Shown: positions 34,726-42,448, numbered from the stretch's first letter. The stretch is DNA of 64,000 nucleotides from Liopterus haemorrhoidalis (GCA_963971575.1 OZ020611.1:19256092-19320091), one strand, 5' to 3'. Numbers and translations are program-made. The notes: generated from the sequence alone by a model not told the origin.

Positions 34726-36323
34726 TCGGTAAAAATTGTAGCCAAACGGCTAAACCTAGAGAGTTGAAATTTGGCATGCTTATACAACTCTTTGACCCGC
34801 ATATAGGAAAAATACTAAAACATTTAAAAAACATATCCCCCTAAAAATATAAAAAAATATGTGCTCATCGAAAAAAATAATATTTTTTTATAATTCTGAG
34901 TAGGGTATCAAATGAAAGCCCTTGGTACGTGGATTAACAATCAAATTTTTATTTTTGCAAAATAAATTATTTTGAAGCGATTTTTGCCAAAATTGTGCAA
35001 AAAATTTTTTGTCCCACACCCTGTAGCCCAGATGGTTTAAACTAAAAATCTGAAAAAATTCTGAGTAATGTACATTGGTGTGAACCGGAATAGTTCAACA
35101 GGAATTTTTGATCAGATTAGGTTTTTGGAAAAAAACGCATTTTTTGTGATAGTTGGCTAATAATGTACACAAGTTATAGCTTTGTAACACGCCACACTGT
35201 AACGTGTATGCTGGTCTAGTGGTATTAGACGCTGATTTTTCACCCAAGTAACCCGATCCGAAAGGGATCGAACCCTGTGAGGAAGAGACTATATTATTTT
35301 TTGTTTTTTTTTTTTTACTTTTTATATTGTTTAAATTATTTTTTCAAAATTCTAGTTATATTTTGGCAAATGTTGCATTTAATTTTTAAAAGCGTAAATT
35401 TAATAGCCAGTGGAAATTGTTTAAATTATAATTTAATTCTGTTTCAATGTACACGAAATCAGAGGGGCGGAACTTATAACAACCAATGGAAGCCATAGAC
35501 GCAATTTTTAAAATTCTTAATGAACCTTGCTATATAAAAAAAAATACTGCACATATTTAGAAACCTAAATAATGGTATTAGGCGTTCGAATTAAAATTAA
35601 CAAAAAAAAATATTTTAATATAAAATTTATTTTCGCATCCAAAATAATCATCATTCACTTACTAAATACCTGCAAAACCCTGAAATGTGTGAAAGTTCAC
35701 ACTTCACATCAATTTTTTGATATCTTGCAATTTTTGGCACAGGATAAATATTTTGCCCGTGGTGCTGAAATGTCTCGGACCGGTTATGGTTTTCTTATTT
35801 GTTTCATTTTAGCATTTCAAATAGTGGGTCTTCTTATTTTAGATTTTCAATTGTTCTAGGTCAAGAACTACTTGGAAGATACGTAAGATTAATACTTAGT
35901 TGTGAAAACAATTCTGAGAAAGAAATGAACCTGATGCAACTAGTAAAATGGAAGAATGCTCGAGAACATTTCTGGAATGATAATGACGATGATATAGATG
36001 AACTTTCTGATTACTTACAAGTTAGCATAGTTCCAAGATTTCCTATACTTCCACCAGTTACTACTCCGGTATCAGTTTCAGAAACAGATGATTCTTCGAC
36101 ACTTGTTACTATGACATCTGAACAAGAAAGATTATATGCAGCTGAAAGATCTATAGCAAACCAAATTGATAAGAATATGTTTTTGAATAAAGAATTTTTT
36201 GAATCTTTAAATGTACCAAGAATTGAAAGAAAAACTGCTAAAATAAATGAATTAATTTTTCTGGGTGAGTTTGCTAAGGTTGATGCTGTTCATAAGCAGT
36301 TATCAGTTGAAAAAAAATCATAA
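19521..36323 (+). CDS. TTC29-like tetratricopeptide repeat protein (six coding exons)
   Basis: Exons 19521-19857, 22263-22454, 24053-24283, 28330-28507, 31063-31298 and 35860-36323 join through GT...AG introns into one 545-residue frame. The order of blocks follows animal TTC29: an N-terminal RIPYHEALCLELEEDGYFEA segment, DKLDILYHGLKAAED, then helical TPR pairs (AKILELGVHFSN, AVCRHILGRFYLNQ, ECLLQLGICELRTGNANTAL, EANYHLESLLEYA, QAHRFLGELYLNQGRPA) and a C-terminal region beginning RYVRLILSCENNSEK. TTC29 is an axonemal protein needed for sperm flagellum assembly and motility in mammals; a role in insect sperm is inferred from the family. The protein is longer than the vertebrate one (about 475 residues), mainly at the C-terminus. 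No frame damage is seen despite several transposons in the introns. Confidence 0.88.
20060..20335. mobile_element. Degenerate copy of the TAAGCAGTTCAC MITE family
   Basis: Keeps CACTTTTGTAAAAACAAACT, ATAGTTTGCACCTTTGAAAT and TTTGACATATGTCAT in the order of the intact copy at 39606-39903, and ends near AACAACCAAATTTCATTTG. Its ends are eroded. Confidence 0.6.
20590..21555 (+). repeat. Tandem array of about eight 112-121 bp units
   Basis: Units start near CAGATTTATTCTCTAAGAAT at about 20650, 20762, 20883, 21003, 21118, 21238, 21359 and 21480. Each contains GGTTTCGTAG(G/A)CATAAA and a (T/C)TTTGA(C/T)CGATATGA block. Two units are nearly identical (20820-21050). Similar sequence flanks the array on both sides: ATAATTAGC...GTGATTGGCTAACTGGG occurs at 20530-20610 and again at 21640-21720. 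Confidence 0.85.
21696..21810 (+). repeat. GTGATTGGCTAACTGG minisatellite
   Basis: Three to four imperfect copies of a 30-36 bp unit: GTGATTGGCTAACTGGGGA, TTGATTGGCTGACAGGTGAC, GTGATTAGCTAACTGGTGAT and ATGATTCGCAGACTGGCGAC. One similar unit occurs at 20590, on the other side of the tandem array. Confidence 0.7.
22263..22454 (+). CDS. TTC29-like exon 2
   Basis: Encodes residues 113-176 (VKFGVESAKILELGVHFSNE ... HILGRFYLNQ), helical TPR material with the spacing of TTC29. The acceptor is TTATTCTTTAG and the donor GTAAGT. Confidence 0.87.
22721..23288 (+). mobile_element. Deleted Tc1/mariner-type element with roughly 105-bp inverted ends (DD41D-like)
   Basis: TA-flanked. The ends TAACGGGTGTTTTTTTTAGA and its inverse (TAAT variant) extend inward about 105 bases almost perfectly to GTGGCATTAC. 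The interior (22850-23181) encodes the C-terminal half of a transposase: QQDGATCHTARATIDLLKD, FGDRLISRFGPVNWPPRSCD and LLDYFLWGYVKSLVYADKPQ. The two visible catalytic Asp (QQD and LLD) are 41 residues apart, as in the DD41D rosa-like clade. The N-terminal half is deleted, so it is non-autonomous. The remaining frame has no stops. Confidence 0.85.
22850..23181 (+). pseudogene. Transposase C-terminal fragment (DD41D)
   Basis: About 110 residues of a DDE transposase ending RASRGDHMPEIIFKM. The helix-turn-helix domains and the first catalytic Asp are absent. The clean frame and near-perfect terminal repeats suggest recent movement, probably driven by a full-length copy elsewhere. Confidence 0.8.
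23331..23870 (+). repeat. GTCTGTCC-containing dispersed repeat
   Basis: Carries a (GTCTGTCC/GTCT)n microsatellite at 23379-23454, then AGCAAATTCGGCTGATTTTT. The words ACCGACCGCCAACATA (before the DD41D element) and the inverse of ACCGACCGCCATCAT (about 23850) may be the true ends of an outer element interrupted by it. Confidence 0.5.
24053..24283 (+). CDS. TTC29-like exon 3
   Basis: Encodes residues 177-253 (NEVENAVQQLKHVREKSNGK ... AVKICQIAQNRAKD), matching the TTC29 segment with the long inter-helix linker. It ends in phase 1 before GTAAAG. Confidence 0.87.
24640..25606 (+). pseudogene. Dead Tc1/IS630-type transposase with TACAGGGTGTTTG end
   Basis: In the + frame, PLISLSCVRQRVAAALKISE (N-terminal HTH) is fused by deletion to LPPYHC-FNPIELIWGITKN (region of the last catalytic residue, with a stop), then QISCETWEKSVKKIENLINE and an acidic tail DSSDDDDSDD. 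The right end is the inverse of TATACAGGGTGTTTGTTTGA. No left end was found. The 3' 380 bases recur at 58463-58830. Confidence 0.75.
25740..25997 (-). mobile_element. GC-richer hAT-like fragment ending GCCGGCCCTGG
   Basis: A GC-rich island in AT-rich DNA. Read on the minus strand it begins CCAGGGCCGGCGCTAGGC, a hAT-style terminal repeat that also appears near 54284-54303 and 57886-57907. The other edge abuts a 15-base T tract. No second terminal repeat and no coding sequence. Confidence 0.4.
26029..26056 (+). repeat. (TTTTA)n microsatellite
   Basis: Five to six TTTTA units in tandem. Confidence 0.8.
26540..27885. repeat. Duplicated block interrupted by an inverted-repeat element
   Basis: About 26540-26812 and 27625-27885 are similar in direct orientation: TATATTTTATTGTT(G/C)TTAAG, a run of A, AGGCCCT(G/T)TAGA, (T/C)TCAGGATTTC or its variant, and GAGATACG-like words. 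Between them lies the TTAA-flanked element. It is either a tandem duplication of an old repeat or an unrecognised larger element. Confidence 0.55.
26819..27579. mobile_element. TTAA-flanked element with long inverted arms
   Basis: Flanked by TTAA at 26815-26818 and 27580-27583. The ends AGCGGCGCACAACCC and GGCTGCGTATAACCC (inverse strand) lead into arms of more than 100 bp that pair across the element (TTTCTTATACAAAACTAATA and its inverse near 27530). TTAA targets are used by piggyBac and Kolobok; with no transposase I cannot choose between them. Confidence 0.65.
28330..28507 (+). CDS. TTC29-like exon 4
   Basis: Encodes residues 254-312: ANDEKGISECLLQLGICELR, then NTALIKFNKVLAMSLS and CEARIQIALAKSR, a TPR helical pair. 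It ends in phase 2 before GTAATG. Confidence 0.87.
28997..30550. mobile_element. 1.55-kb element with 31-bp perfect inverted ends
   Basis: Both ends are ACAGTGACTGTATAAAGACA followed by GTGTGGCCATA, perfect over 31 bases. The direct repeat AATTAGAATT borders it at 28987-28996 and 30551-30560, a 10-bp target duplication (9 bp if the terminal A/T is counted in the ends). A 9-10 bp duplication is typical of Mutator-like elements, but no transposase is present, so the class is an inference. A small hAT MITE is nested inside. Confidence 0.8.
29658..29893. mobile_element. 236-bp hAT MITE (CAGTGTTTCTCAAC)
   Basis: Ends are CAGTGTTTCTCAACC and the inverse GTTGAGAAACACTG. The octamer GTATACAT flanks it exactly on both sides (29650-29657 and 29894-29901). 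GCGGACCACTAA words repeat internally. A fragment of similar sequence (GTTTCTCAACCCAAAATTTA) lies at 24323. Confidence 0.85.
30691..30807 (+). repeat. Conserved 110-120 bp dispersed repeat, copy 1
   Basis: Starts AGCACATGCGCATTACGCAT and ends TTTACTTAATCATCCTAG, with GTACGCAGTACCGCGATATA in the middle. Two more copies lie at 48002-48111 (inverse) and 51298-51417. No internal Pol III boxes or terminal repeats are evident. Confidence 0.75.
31063..31298 (+). CDS. TTC29-like exon 5
   Basis: Encodes residues 313-391: RLGNIAEANYHLESLLEYA, then QAHRFLGELYLNQGRPALST and AVDIFNELNDWENIELV, the best TPR match in the gene. The acceptor is ATTTTGTTTCAG. Confidence 0.88.
31330..31604 (-). pseudogene. LINE ORF2 C-terminal tail
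   Basis: Minus-strand frame ALQWEPGRKRKRRRTKLTWM, then EEDLKRAGITRWRNKVRNRN and LWREI: the conserved C-terminus of RTE/Jockey-type non-LTR elements. The 3' end is A/T-rich with TTTTA units (31330-31345 inverse). Only the extreme 3' part is present, the usual result of 5' truncation. Confidence 0.7.
31901..32144 (+). pseudogene. THAP-domain N-terminus (P-element-type)
   Basis: Reads MGVKVLGCDSNEPTRYRFPN, then TWMRTIGYPKL. After a stop and frame change it gives RVCVKHFTPDCF. The Cys...Trp...Cys-x2-His layout with a YRFP motif is that of THAP zinc fingers, the DNA-binding domain of P-element transposases. A first Cys present in the second copy (VKCFVLGC) is lost here. The frame is broken, so it is not functional. 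Confidence 0.7.
32209..32344. repeat. Long hairpin (62-bp arms, one mismatch)
   Basis: 32209-32270 is the inverse of 32283-32344 except for one base, with a 12-base loop GTTGTCGTTAAT. The arms extend further with one bulge (GTAAAC/GTTTAC). The same hairpin with the same loop occurs at 43285-43396. If transcribed it would form a near-perfect double-stranded stem. Confidence 0.9.
32700..32970 (+). pseudogene. hAT transposase C-terminal fragment
   Basis: MASNVCFWKLISRDKYPNIW, AYFNAFFGSTYLCESAYSCM: the C-terminal dimerisation region of hAT transposases of the ZBED5/GTF2IRD2 type. Later residues are broken by stops. It may belong with the hAT-like end at 31605, with the P-like element inserted between; this is an inference. 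Confidence 0.7.
33200..33490 (-). pseudogene. Mariner transposase N-terminal fragment
   Basis: Minus-strand MSVNKVHLRHSMLYEFKRGS, NVRTCQRWFTKFRCGDLSLK and DTRSGRPSKIDSNVI: the first helix-turn-helix domain and GRP linker of a cecropia/SETMAR-like mariner. The catalytic domain is missing. Confidence 0.8.
33600..34590. other. Intron sequence, nothing recognised
   Basis: AT-rich DNA. A 13-bp inverted pair TTTTGGTAGAAAA/TTTTCTACCAAAA lies at 33838-33882. No coding or transposon signature is identified. Confidence 0.4.
34648..34725 (+). repeat. (GTCT)n microsatellite
   Basis: About 19 tandem GTCT units with one GTCC variant. Confidence 0.95.
35211..35280 (+). ncRNA. tRNA-like segment (SINE head or tRNA relic)
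   Basis: CTGGTCTAGTGGTATTAGAC resembles a Pol III A box, and GGGATCGAACCCT about 45 bases later a B box within a TΨC-arm-like stem. The middle (TTTTTCACCCAAG) recalls tRNA-Glu. The acceptor stem and anticodon arm do not fold properly, so it is not a working tRNA. A T-rich tract follows. Confidence 0.5.
35860..36323 (+). CDS. TTC29-like exon 6 (C-terminus)
   Basis: Encodes residues 392-545. RYVRLILSCENN ... QLVKWKNAREHFW aligns with the end of TTC29. The rest is an insect extension with an acidic patch (NDNDDDIDELSD), a Ser/Thr-rich stretch (PPVTTPVSVSETDDSSTLVT) and a final helical, Lys-rich segment ending VEKKS. The codon before TAA is TCA. Confidence 0.85.
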
Positions 36324-36353
36324 AACAAGTTTTTTTTTTGTATTATCAATCAA

Positions 36354-36359
36354 AATAAA
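36354..36359 (+). terminator. TTC29-like polyadenylation signal
   Basis: AATAAA 31 bases after the stop codon; the only good candidate nearby. Confidence 0.6.
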
Positions 36360-36795
36360 CGTAATAATTTCAAATTGTGTTTTAAAGATTTAAATCTTAA
36401 ATGAAACACTAAATGTTTCCTTCAACATCGTTTATTAAAAACTAACTGAGGTGCCCGGTGTCTGTTCCTCCCTTCACCCTCTCCCTCTGCCACTCTAAAT
36501 CCCTTGCGTATCAACGGCTGCTGTGACTGTCGCTCTATAGATCATTTATTTGCTTTAAGCCAAACTAAATGGGAATTTCGTTCTTTTAGGTTTTCACGAG
36601 AAGAGATCTTGCTTGAGTTATTTCATGTTTTACGTTGGCATGTGAAAATATAATAATTTTTTACATATTTAAAACACAAAAAAATAAATAAATGGGAAAT
36701 TTTTATTAAGAATGACACAAAAAATCAAAATATAAAAAGACATTTTATAACGATATTAACTTAAAAATATTTATTATAAGTATGATTTACAAAGC
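36360..36795. other. Intergenic DNA, nothing recognised
   Basis: Contains AACTAAATGGGAATTTCGTT (36565), which resembles an end of the TA-flanked MITE at 49500-49896 in reverse, but no complete element. Confidence 0.4.
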
Positions 36796-37430
36796 TTAAG
36801 GGGGGGTCTGATGACCTCATTTTAAGCATATTTTTGTGATTTTTTTTTCAAATCTATGTTTAAATTTATTCATTTTCAAACTAAGTACATATATAAAGTA
36901 TGTTTTGAAGAAGATACAAAAAAATTTTGAAGGAAAAATATGGCGAAATGAGCCAGCTGTGGAAAATCTTCTCAGACTCCGGGAAAAAAATTAGATTTTG
37001 CGGTGACCAGCATAACTCGTCACTGGATCATCTGAAATTAAAAATCCAAAAAGATTTTGTTAGTTTATGAGTTAGCGAGGTAATGACGTTCAGTTTTTAT
37101 TTTTAAAATGATTTTTCAGTTTTTAGCGTTACTTAGAAGACAAAAAAAATTAATTCTCCCTAAAAAAAACCTAAAAATGAATATATTTGTGGTTGTTAAA
37201 TAAAAAAAACCATGAAAAAAAAAATATCTCAACGTCGTTACCTCGGCAAACTCATAAACTAACAAAATCTTTTTGGATTTTTGATTTCAGATGATCCAGT
37301 GACGAGTTATGCTGGTCACCGCAAAATCTAATTTTTTTCCCGGAGTCTGAGAAGATTTGCCACACCTGGCTCATTTCGCCATATTTTGCCTTCAAAATTT
37401 TTTTGTATCTTCTTCAAAACTTACTTTATA

Positions 37431-38746
37431 CCTAGTCCTGCCATAAATATTGATACAAGTGTAAATGATAAATGTAATTGATAAAAGTACAAACTGAACG
37501 CAGAGGTTATGTTGGCATTACTGACTGTTGACATGCATACTAAAAACGCGCCAAAACATTCCAGTCTAGTTTGAGCCGTTACGATGGAGTAGACAGACAA
37601 AGAGAACCGTATTGCTGTCATTGCTCTTCATAAGTGCGAAATATAAAGAGCTCGTATTTTTGAGTTACTAAAACAGTTAAATATTACGCGTGTTTTTGTG
37701 TATTGTACTGTTAAGTTATTTTTGGATACGGGAGGAGTAAGTGACCGTAAAAGATCCGGCCGGCCTCGCGTGGCTCGTACGCCACAGGATATTAACGCTG
37801 TTAGGTCAATAAATAACCGAAAACCTGTCCGAAAACAAAAAATCATGGCTCGGGAAATGGATATTAGGCCGAGAACCATGAGTCGTATTATCAAACAAGA
37901 ATTGGGACTTGGGGCTTTCAAACGACAAACAGGACAACGCCTTACCGTTGCATTAAAAGAAAATAGGAAACAAAAATCAAGACGCCTGTTATCGTTGTAC
38001 AGTAAAGAGCGTTACAAAGAAATCCTCTTTACAGATGAAAAAAATGTTACTGTGGAGGAACTTTCAATAAGCAATATGATAGAGTTTATGTACGGTCATC
38101 CAAGGATGCCCGCGAACTGGTGCCAAGGATCGAACGAGGTCATTATCCTGCCTCAGTGATGGTTTGGTGGGGAGTGTCCTATGACGGCGTCACTTCTTTA
38201 CATTTTTGTGAAAGGGGCGTTAAAACAGCGGCGAGAAATTATCAGCGGGACATTTTAACAAATGTAGTGGAGCCCCTAAACCAAACTATGTTCCAAAATA
38301 GACCATGGATATTCTAACAGGACTCTGCACCTGCACATAAGGCCAAAACTACTCAACAGTGGCTTGAAAATCATGTACCCGAATTTATTAGTAGTGACCA
38401 TTGGCCGTCAGCCAGCCCAGACCTTAATCCACTCGACTACAAATTGTGGTCAGTTTAAGAGGGAAAGGTCTGTACAAGACGTCACCATAATCTGGACTCA
38501 TTGAAGCAGGCACTGGTAGAAGTTGTGGACAATTTTCCAATGGATGTCGTCCGTACAGCAATCGATGAATGGCCTAACAGACTTCGGCGGTGTATACAGG
38601 CAAATGGCGGCCATTTTGAATAATTTTTTTTGTAGTTTGTAGTTTATTATATCAGTAAAAATTGTGCAAAAATTTTTCAAATCAAACCAATAGTTTAATT
38701 TTTTTTTAGTTATATACCTTGTATCAATATTTATGGCAAGACTAGG
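37431..38746 (+). mobile_element. maT-type (DD37D) Tc1/mariner element
   Basis: TA-flanked. Ends are CCTAGTCCTGCCATAAATAT and the inverse ATTTATGGCAAGACTAGG. Length 1316 bp, full size for the family. Removing it restores the right arm of the host foldback element exactly, with one TA left. Confidence 0.88.
37698..38622 (+). pseudogene. maT-type transposase with frameshifts and stops
   Basis: Segments in order: SGRPRVARTPQDINAVRSIN (HTH and linker), KEILFTDEKNVTVEE (first catalytic Asp), a frame change, then GHYPASVMVWWGVSYDGVTS, LNQTMFQNRPWIF, a stop, QDSAPAHKAKTTQQWLENH (second Asp), SPDLNPLDYKLWSV (third Asp, 37 residues later), another stop, and AIDEWPNRLRRCIQANGGHF. All three catalytic residues persist, but the frame is interrupted at least three times. 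Confidence 0.85.
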
Positions 38747-39605
38747 TATATGTACTTAGTTTGAAAATGAATAAATTTAATCATAGATTTGAAAAAAAAT
38801 CACAAAAATATGCTTAAAATGTGGTTATCAGACCCAACCCCCCCCCCCCCCCTTAACCAAACCTAACCCCCTAAAATAAAATTTTGATATGTCTTATAGC
38901 CAGAGTTGGGCAAATTGCAATCAAACTAATGATTGAGGATTGAGATTATAAATTTAATTTCAAGACTTGATTAATGAGTAGGGTACATCACTCATAATGC
39001 AGTTATTCACACTGGTAACTAAATTAAATATTTACTCATTATCATGATTAAATTTTTAGTTATGATTGAAACTAAATTTAGGATTGAGATTTGATTTTTT
39101 CACTCTCACTGTTCATTGGAATTTAGTATTTGTACATTGTCGACGTCTGACTCAGATTTAATTTGTGAATAGTTTGAGTGATATATTTTACAATTATATG
39201 TTTGTATTTTTTCGCCAACATAAGTGACAATGATACTCGTGAAAGTTTTGGTGCATCGACTCTTTTAATATCTGAACTATCAGGTAACTCATAGATGCAA
39301 ACTCTCTCAGTAAGCCAATTATGGTAAGAGAAGAAATGTTTTATTTAAATCGAAAACGGTAAATGATACGTTTTTTCAATATTCAACATATTTCAATATT
39401 TAGCCGAAAAAAATGCCAATCTAAAGTTGAAATTAGAGGATATAATAGTATATTAAAACACAAGTTTCATAACGAGTCACGAAGCGACGAGTTTTCTAAT
39501 AGACAAGTACGACAAAAGGCCTTATGAAACGAGTTTTTTAGACTATTTTTTCTACTTTGCCATTTATTCTTTAATTTGATAAATTTGTATTAATAGCAAA
39601 CAGTA

Positions 39606-39903
39606 TAAGCAGTTCCCTTTTGTAAGAACAAACTAAGAGGGAATTTTGTTTTCAATAGTTTGCACCTTTGAAGCTGTATGTTATGTTGGTATTAAAAAAT
39701 GTCACTTTTTTAAAATGTCGATCCATTTGACATATGTCATAATGAAAAATGATATCTTAATTATAGTGATCATAACCTTATCAACCTAAAGTCGGTTTTA
39801 CAGCGTAAGGAATATTTTTAATTGACATTTAAAGTCAGTAGCACACCATAAAAGTAACCAAAATAACCAGATCTAGTGTGTTCTTACAAAAATGAACAGC
39901 TTA
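39606..39903. mobile_element. TA-flanked MITE, TAAGCAGTTCAC family, copy c
   Basis: 298 bp. Ends are TAAGCAGTTCCCTTTTGTAA and its inverse (TTACAAAAATGAACAGCTTA), flanked by TA. It contains ACCAGATCT and two ATGACATATGTCA-like palindromes. Other copies are at 49042, 50553 and 55247. Confidence 0.85.
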
Positions 39904-39905
39904 TA

Positions 39906-40255
39906 TTATCTGTCTCATTTTGTAATACGAAACTAAGAGGGAAATTTCATTTTTTATGTTGTATATTTAAAATGTCATCTTAGGGTGGTCATTCTGAAGT
40001 GACACCTTTCAAAATATTTGACATGTCAATCACAATTTTGACATGTCAATCGCAATTTTGACATGTCAATTTGTTATCTGACATACATAGTTTTTGAGTG
40101 AATATAACCTCATTATAATAAAACTTAACCAAATATTTTTACAAGTTTACAAAGCCAGGTTTACAAGTTCACATGTTTCCATAAAAGTCTATTTACACCA
40201 CAACAGTCACCAAAGTAACCAGATCTAGTTTCGTATTACAAAATGAGACAGATTA
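39906..40255. mobile_element. TA-flanked MITE, CTGTCTCATTTTG family
   Basis: 350 bp. Ends are TTATCTGTCTCATTTTGTAA and the inverse, flanked by TA. It shares a two-base TA junction with the preceding MITE. The interior repeats AATTTTGACATGTCAATCGC. A deleted relative lies at 57174-57356. Confidence 0.8.
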
Positions 40256-41201
40256 TATCATTTTATGCAATATTTGTTATATGTTGGAATCACTGATTTG
40301 TTGTTTTGAAATGTGCTGTCAGCTGTCAGTACCTCACCATATTGCAGTAAATACCTTGCAAAATTTACTTCCCCGAAAGTCAAGAGAGGCATACGACAAA
40401 GAATATAACTTATTTGGGGAAGGTTCATTGAACACCAGTATAATATTGGGGGGGAAGTAACCTCATACACCAAAAAGGAAAAGAAGGGACGTCCTCCTGG
40501 CGTTGAAGGATCTACGACCCAATTTCAGAAGGAATTTCCGTAAGAGAGATAGTTAAAAAAAAGAATCATAAATATGAGTTAAGGTGGGGGTACACCGCAA
40601 AATATGCGGAGTCTTGAATTGGAGGGAGGATTTCTAAAGGGGGATAAAAAAACACATTAAAAACCCCAAATTCTGAAGCCCTGAGGCGCTAGAGGCAAAA
40701 AACTAAAAATTTTAAATATTTTCAAGAAAATCTTTGCAATAAAAAGTCTACGAATATATTAGGTTAACTAAGGTCGGTAGAATGGCAAAATGTAATTATC
40801 TTTCGAAAGAAAAAAAAATATATGTAATATATAAACTGATCTGAGCGATTCAAATTTTTCTGACAAAATATCACAATATGATTGAAAACTAATGATTTGA
40901 CACTAATGATTATCATTTAGTTAAGGATTTATGATTACATCCATTATTTATTCAATCAATGAGAAGAATGATTAATTTAGTTTGATTACATTTTCATTCA
41001 AATTTTTAGTTGATTGAAAGTTTAGTTAAATAATGCCCAACTCTGCTTATAGCCTATATTTGAATAGTAGTTTTATTCTATCATACCAAATTTCGGAAAA
41101 GTATGTCCAGCCCTTTTTGCGTGAATCTCAGACAGACAGACAATTATTTTTTTTTTTTTGTTTTTGTCTTATGATCATCTGAAACGTGTAGAAACCAAAT
41201 A

Positions 41202-42448
41202 CGAGACGTACCTTTTAAGTTTTTGCAAAACTGTTTTATTGCTTTTCAGAATATTCGCCTGTAAGATGTATACACTTTTGTATGCGTTTAAACCAATTCT
41301 CGAAACATTTTTTCCACTCTGAAGTTGGTATCTCAAAAACTTTCCGCTCGGAACAGTTGGTTTTCGAAGGCTTCAACAGCTTCTTGATGAAAATCGCTGT
41401 ATACGCATTTTTTGTTTGACATTGGGGAACAAAAAAAAAATCGTTAGGGGACAAATCAGGTGAATACAGGCAATGAGACATTAATTCGATGTTTTTCTCC
41501 TTCAAATAATCAATTGTTTGACGTGCTATGTGGGAGCTTGCATTGTCATGTTGAATAATGATGGGACGTTTTTGGTTGTTTTTCCTGATTTTGTCGATAA
41601 CTTCTGGCAAACAAATTGTTGTATACCATTCACCGTTAACTGTTCTCCGATCCTCTAAAGGAATGGTTGCGACATGTCCAGTACAACCGAAGAAACCATC
41701 GATCATTTTCTTGCTTCGTGAACGAACTATTTTTGTGGATTGTTGCTTAATTTCCGGTTCATATTAATAAATCCAAGTTTCACCAGTAACGATGTTGCAT
41801 ACGGATTTTGCAGTGCATAGATTGAATTTTTTTAGTATTCCCTTACACCAATCAACACGAGCCTATTTTTTGAGCTTTGGTCAAATTATGCGGAATCCAT
41901 CGGGAACAGATCTTTTTCACAGCTAAATGTTCATGCAAAATCGAATGTATTGCAGTCTGCGATATGCCAAAGGATGCCTCTATCTCACGGTTAGTCACAT
42001 GCCGATCTTCTTCAATCATTTTGCGCACAGCATCGATGTTTTTTTGAATCACAAACGATTTTGGTTCGAGTCATAAACGAGATTCATCACTGACGGACGC
42101 ACGACCACGACGAAATTCTGCAAACCAATTGTAAACAGTCTTTTCTAATGGTACTTCATTACCAAAAGTTGAACGAAGCGAATATATGCATTGTTGTTGA
42201 GTTAGGCCTTTACTAAAACCATAAAAAATCATCCAACGAAAACCTTCACTAGTAACATCCAATTTTTTACAAACTTGTTTTTTTTTTTAATGCTCACTGT
42301 CAAAAACTACTTGGTCAATTTATAAGCTGCCACTGATAATAACAATAACACTGACAATAACAAATGTCAAATTTTACGAATATAGTAATGACACATTTCA
42401 ATATTGCCATCTAGTGGTCGTTTGTAAAAACATAAAAGGTAACCCTCG
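41202..42448 (-). mobile_element. Mariner copy B, nearly full length
   Basis: TA-flanked, 1247 bp. Ends are CGAGACGTACCTTTTAAG and the inverse of CGAGGGTTACCTTTTATG. Same family as the split copy at 16774-18359. Confidence 0.85.
41236..42262 (-). pseudogene. Mariner transposase, DD34D, broken
   Basis: Minus-strand segments: MDVTSEGFRWMIFYGFSKGL and GLTQQQCIYSLRSTFGNEV (first HTH), KTVYNWFAEFRRGRASVSDE, then after a frame break IQKNIDAVRKMIEEDRHVTN (second HTH), ICSRWIPHNLTKAQK, GDETWIY (first Asp), QHDNASSHIARQT (second Asp) and YSPDLSPNDFFF (third Asp, 34 residues on). It ends IHLTGEYSEKQ. Stops and frame changes interrupt the linker and the region after the first Asp. Catalytic residues survive. 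Confidence 0.85.

Larger units (their letters stand above)
34591..35285 (+). repeat. Longest copy of the GTCT-associated dispersed repeat
   Basis: Starts AGGGTTTTGTAGGTATGACC, then the GTCT microsatellite, GTAGCCAAACGGCTAAACCT, GAGTTGAAATTTGGCATGC, AAATGAAAGCCCTTGGTACG, ACCGGAATAGTTCAACAGG and a tRNA-like end. Diverged copies are at 5215, 10190 and 13080. No protein is encoded and no terminal repeats are seen. Confidence 0.7.
31299..35859 (+). other. TTC29-like intron 5
   Basis: 4.6-kb intron containing a LINE tail, a P-like THAP remnant with a long hairpin, a hAT C-terminal fragment, a mariner N-terminal fragment and a GTCT-rich repeat. A second AG at 35841-35842 would give an immediate stop, so the acceptor at 35858-35859 is used. 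Confidence 0.75.
36800..38852. mobile_element. TTAA-flanked foldback element carrying a nested transposon
   Basis: TTAA at 36796-36799 and 38853-38856. The left arm (36800 to about 37090) and the right arm (about 37190-37430 plus 38749-38852) are nearly perfect inverse copies, sharing for example TTAGATTTTGCGGTGACCAG and ACAAAATCTTTTTGGATTTT. The ends are runs of G/C (GGGGGGGTCTGATGACC). A DD37D transposon splits the right arm at a TA. No coding sequence of its own. The TTAA target points to a piggyBac- or Kolobok-type mobiliser, by inference. Confidence 0.8.
38901..41045. mobile_element. 2.1-kb hAT-like element with ATTGATTG-type repeats and nested MITEs
   Basis: Ends are CAGAGTTGGGCAAAT and the inverse of CAGAGTTGGGCATTA. 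The octamer CTTATAGC flanks it exactly (38893-38900 and 41046-41053), an 8-bp hAT duplication. Subterminal regions are dense in GATTGAGATT/TTAATCATNATT-like words on both sides. At least two TA-flanked MITEs (39606-39903 and 39906-40255) are inserted inside. No transposase. Confidence 0.85.

Noticed and set aside
34451..34834. 127-codon minus frame rich in QTDR repeats
   Set aside because: Translation of the (GTCT)n microsatellite.
35843..35859. Upstream splice acceptor for TTC29-like exon 6
   Set aside because: Using the AG at 35841-35842 gives DFQLF and then a stop; the next AG keeps the frame.
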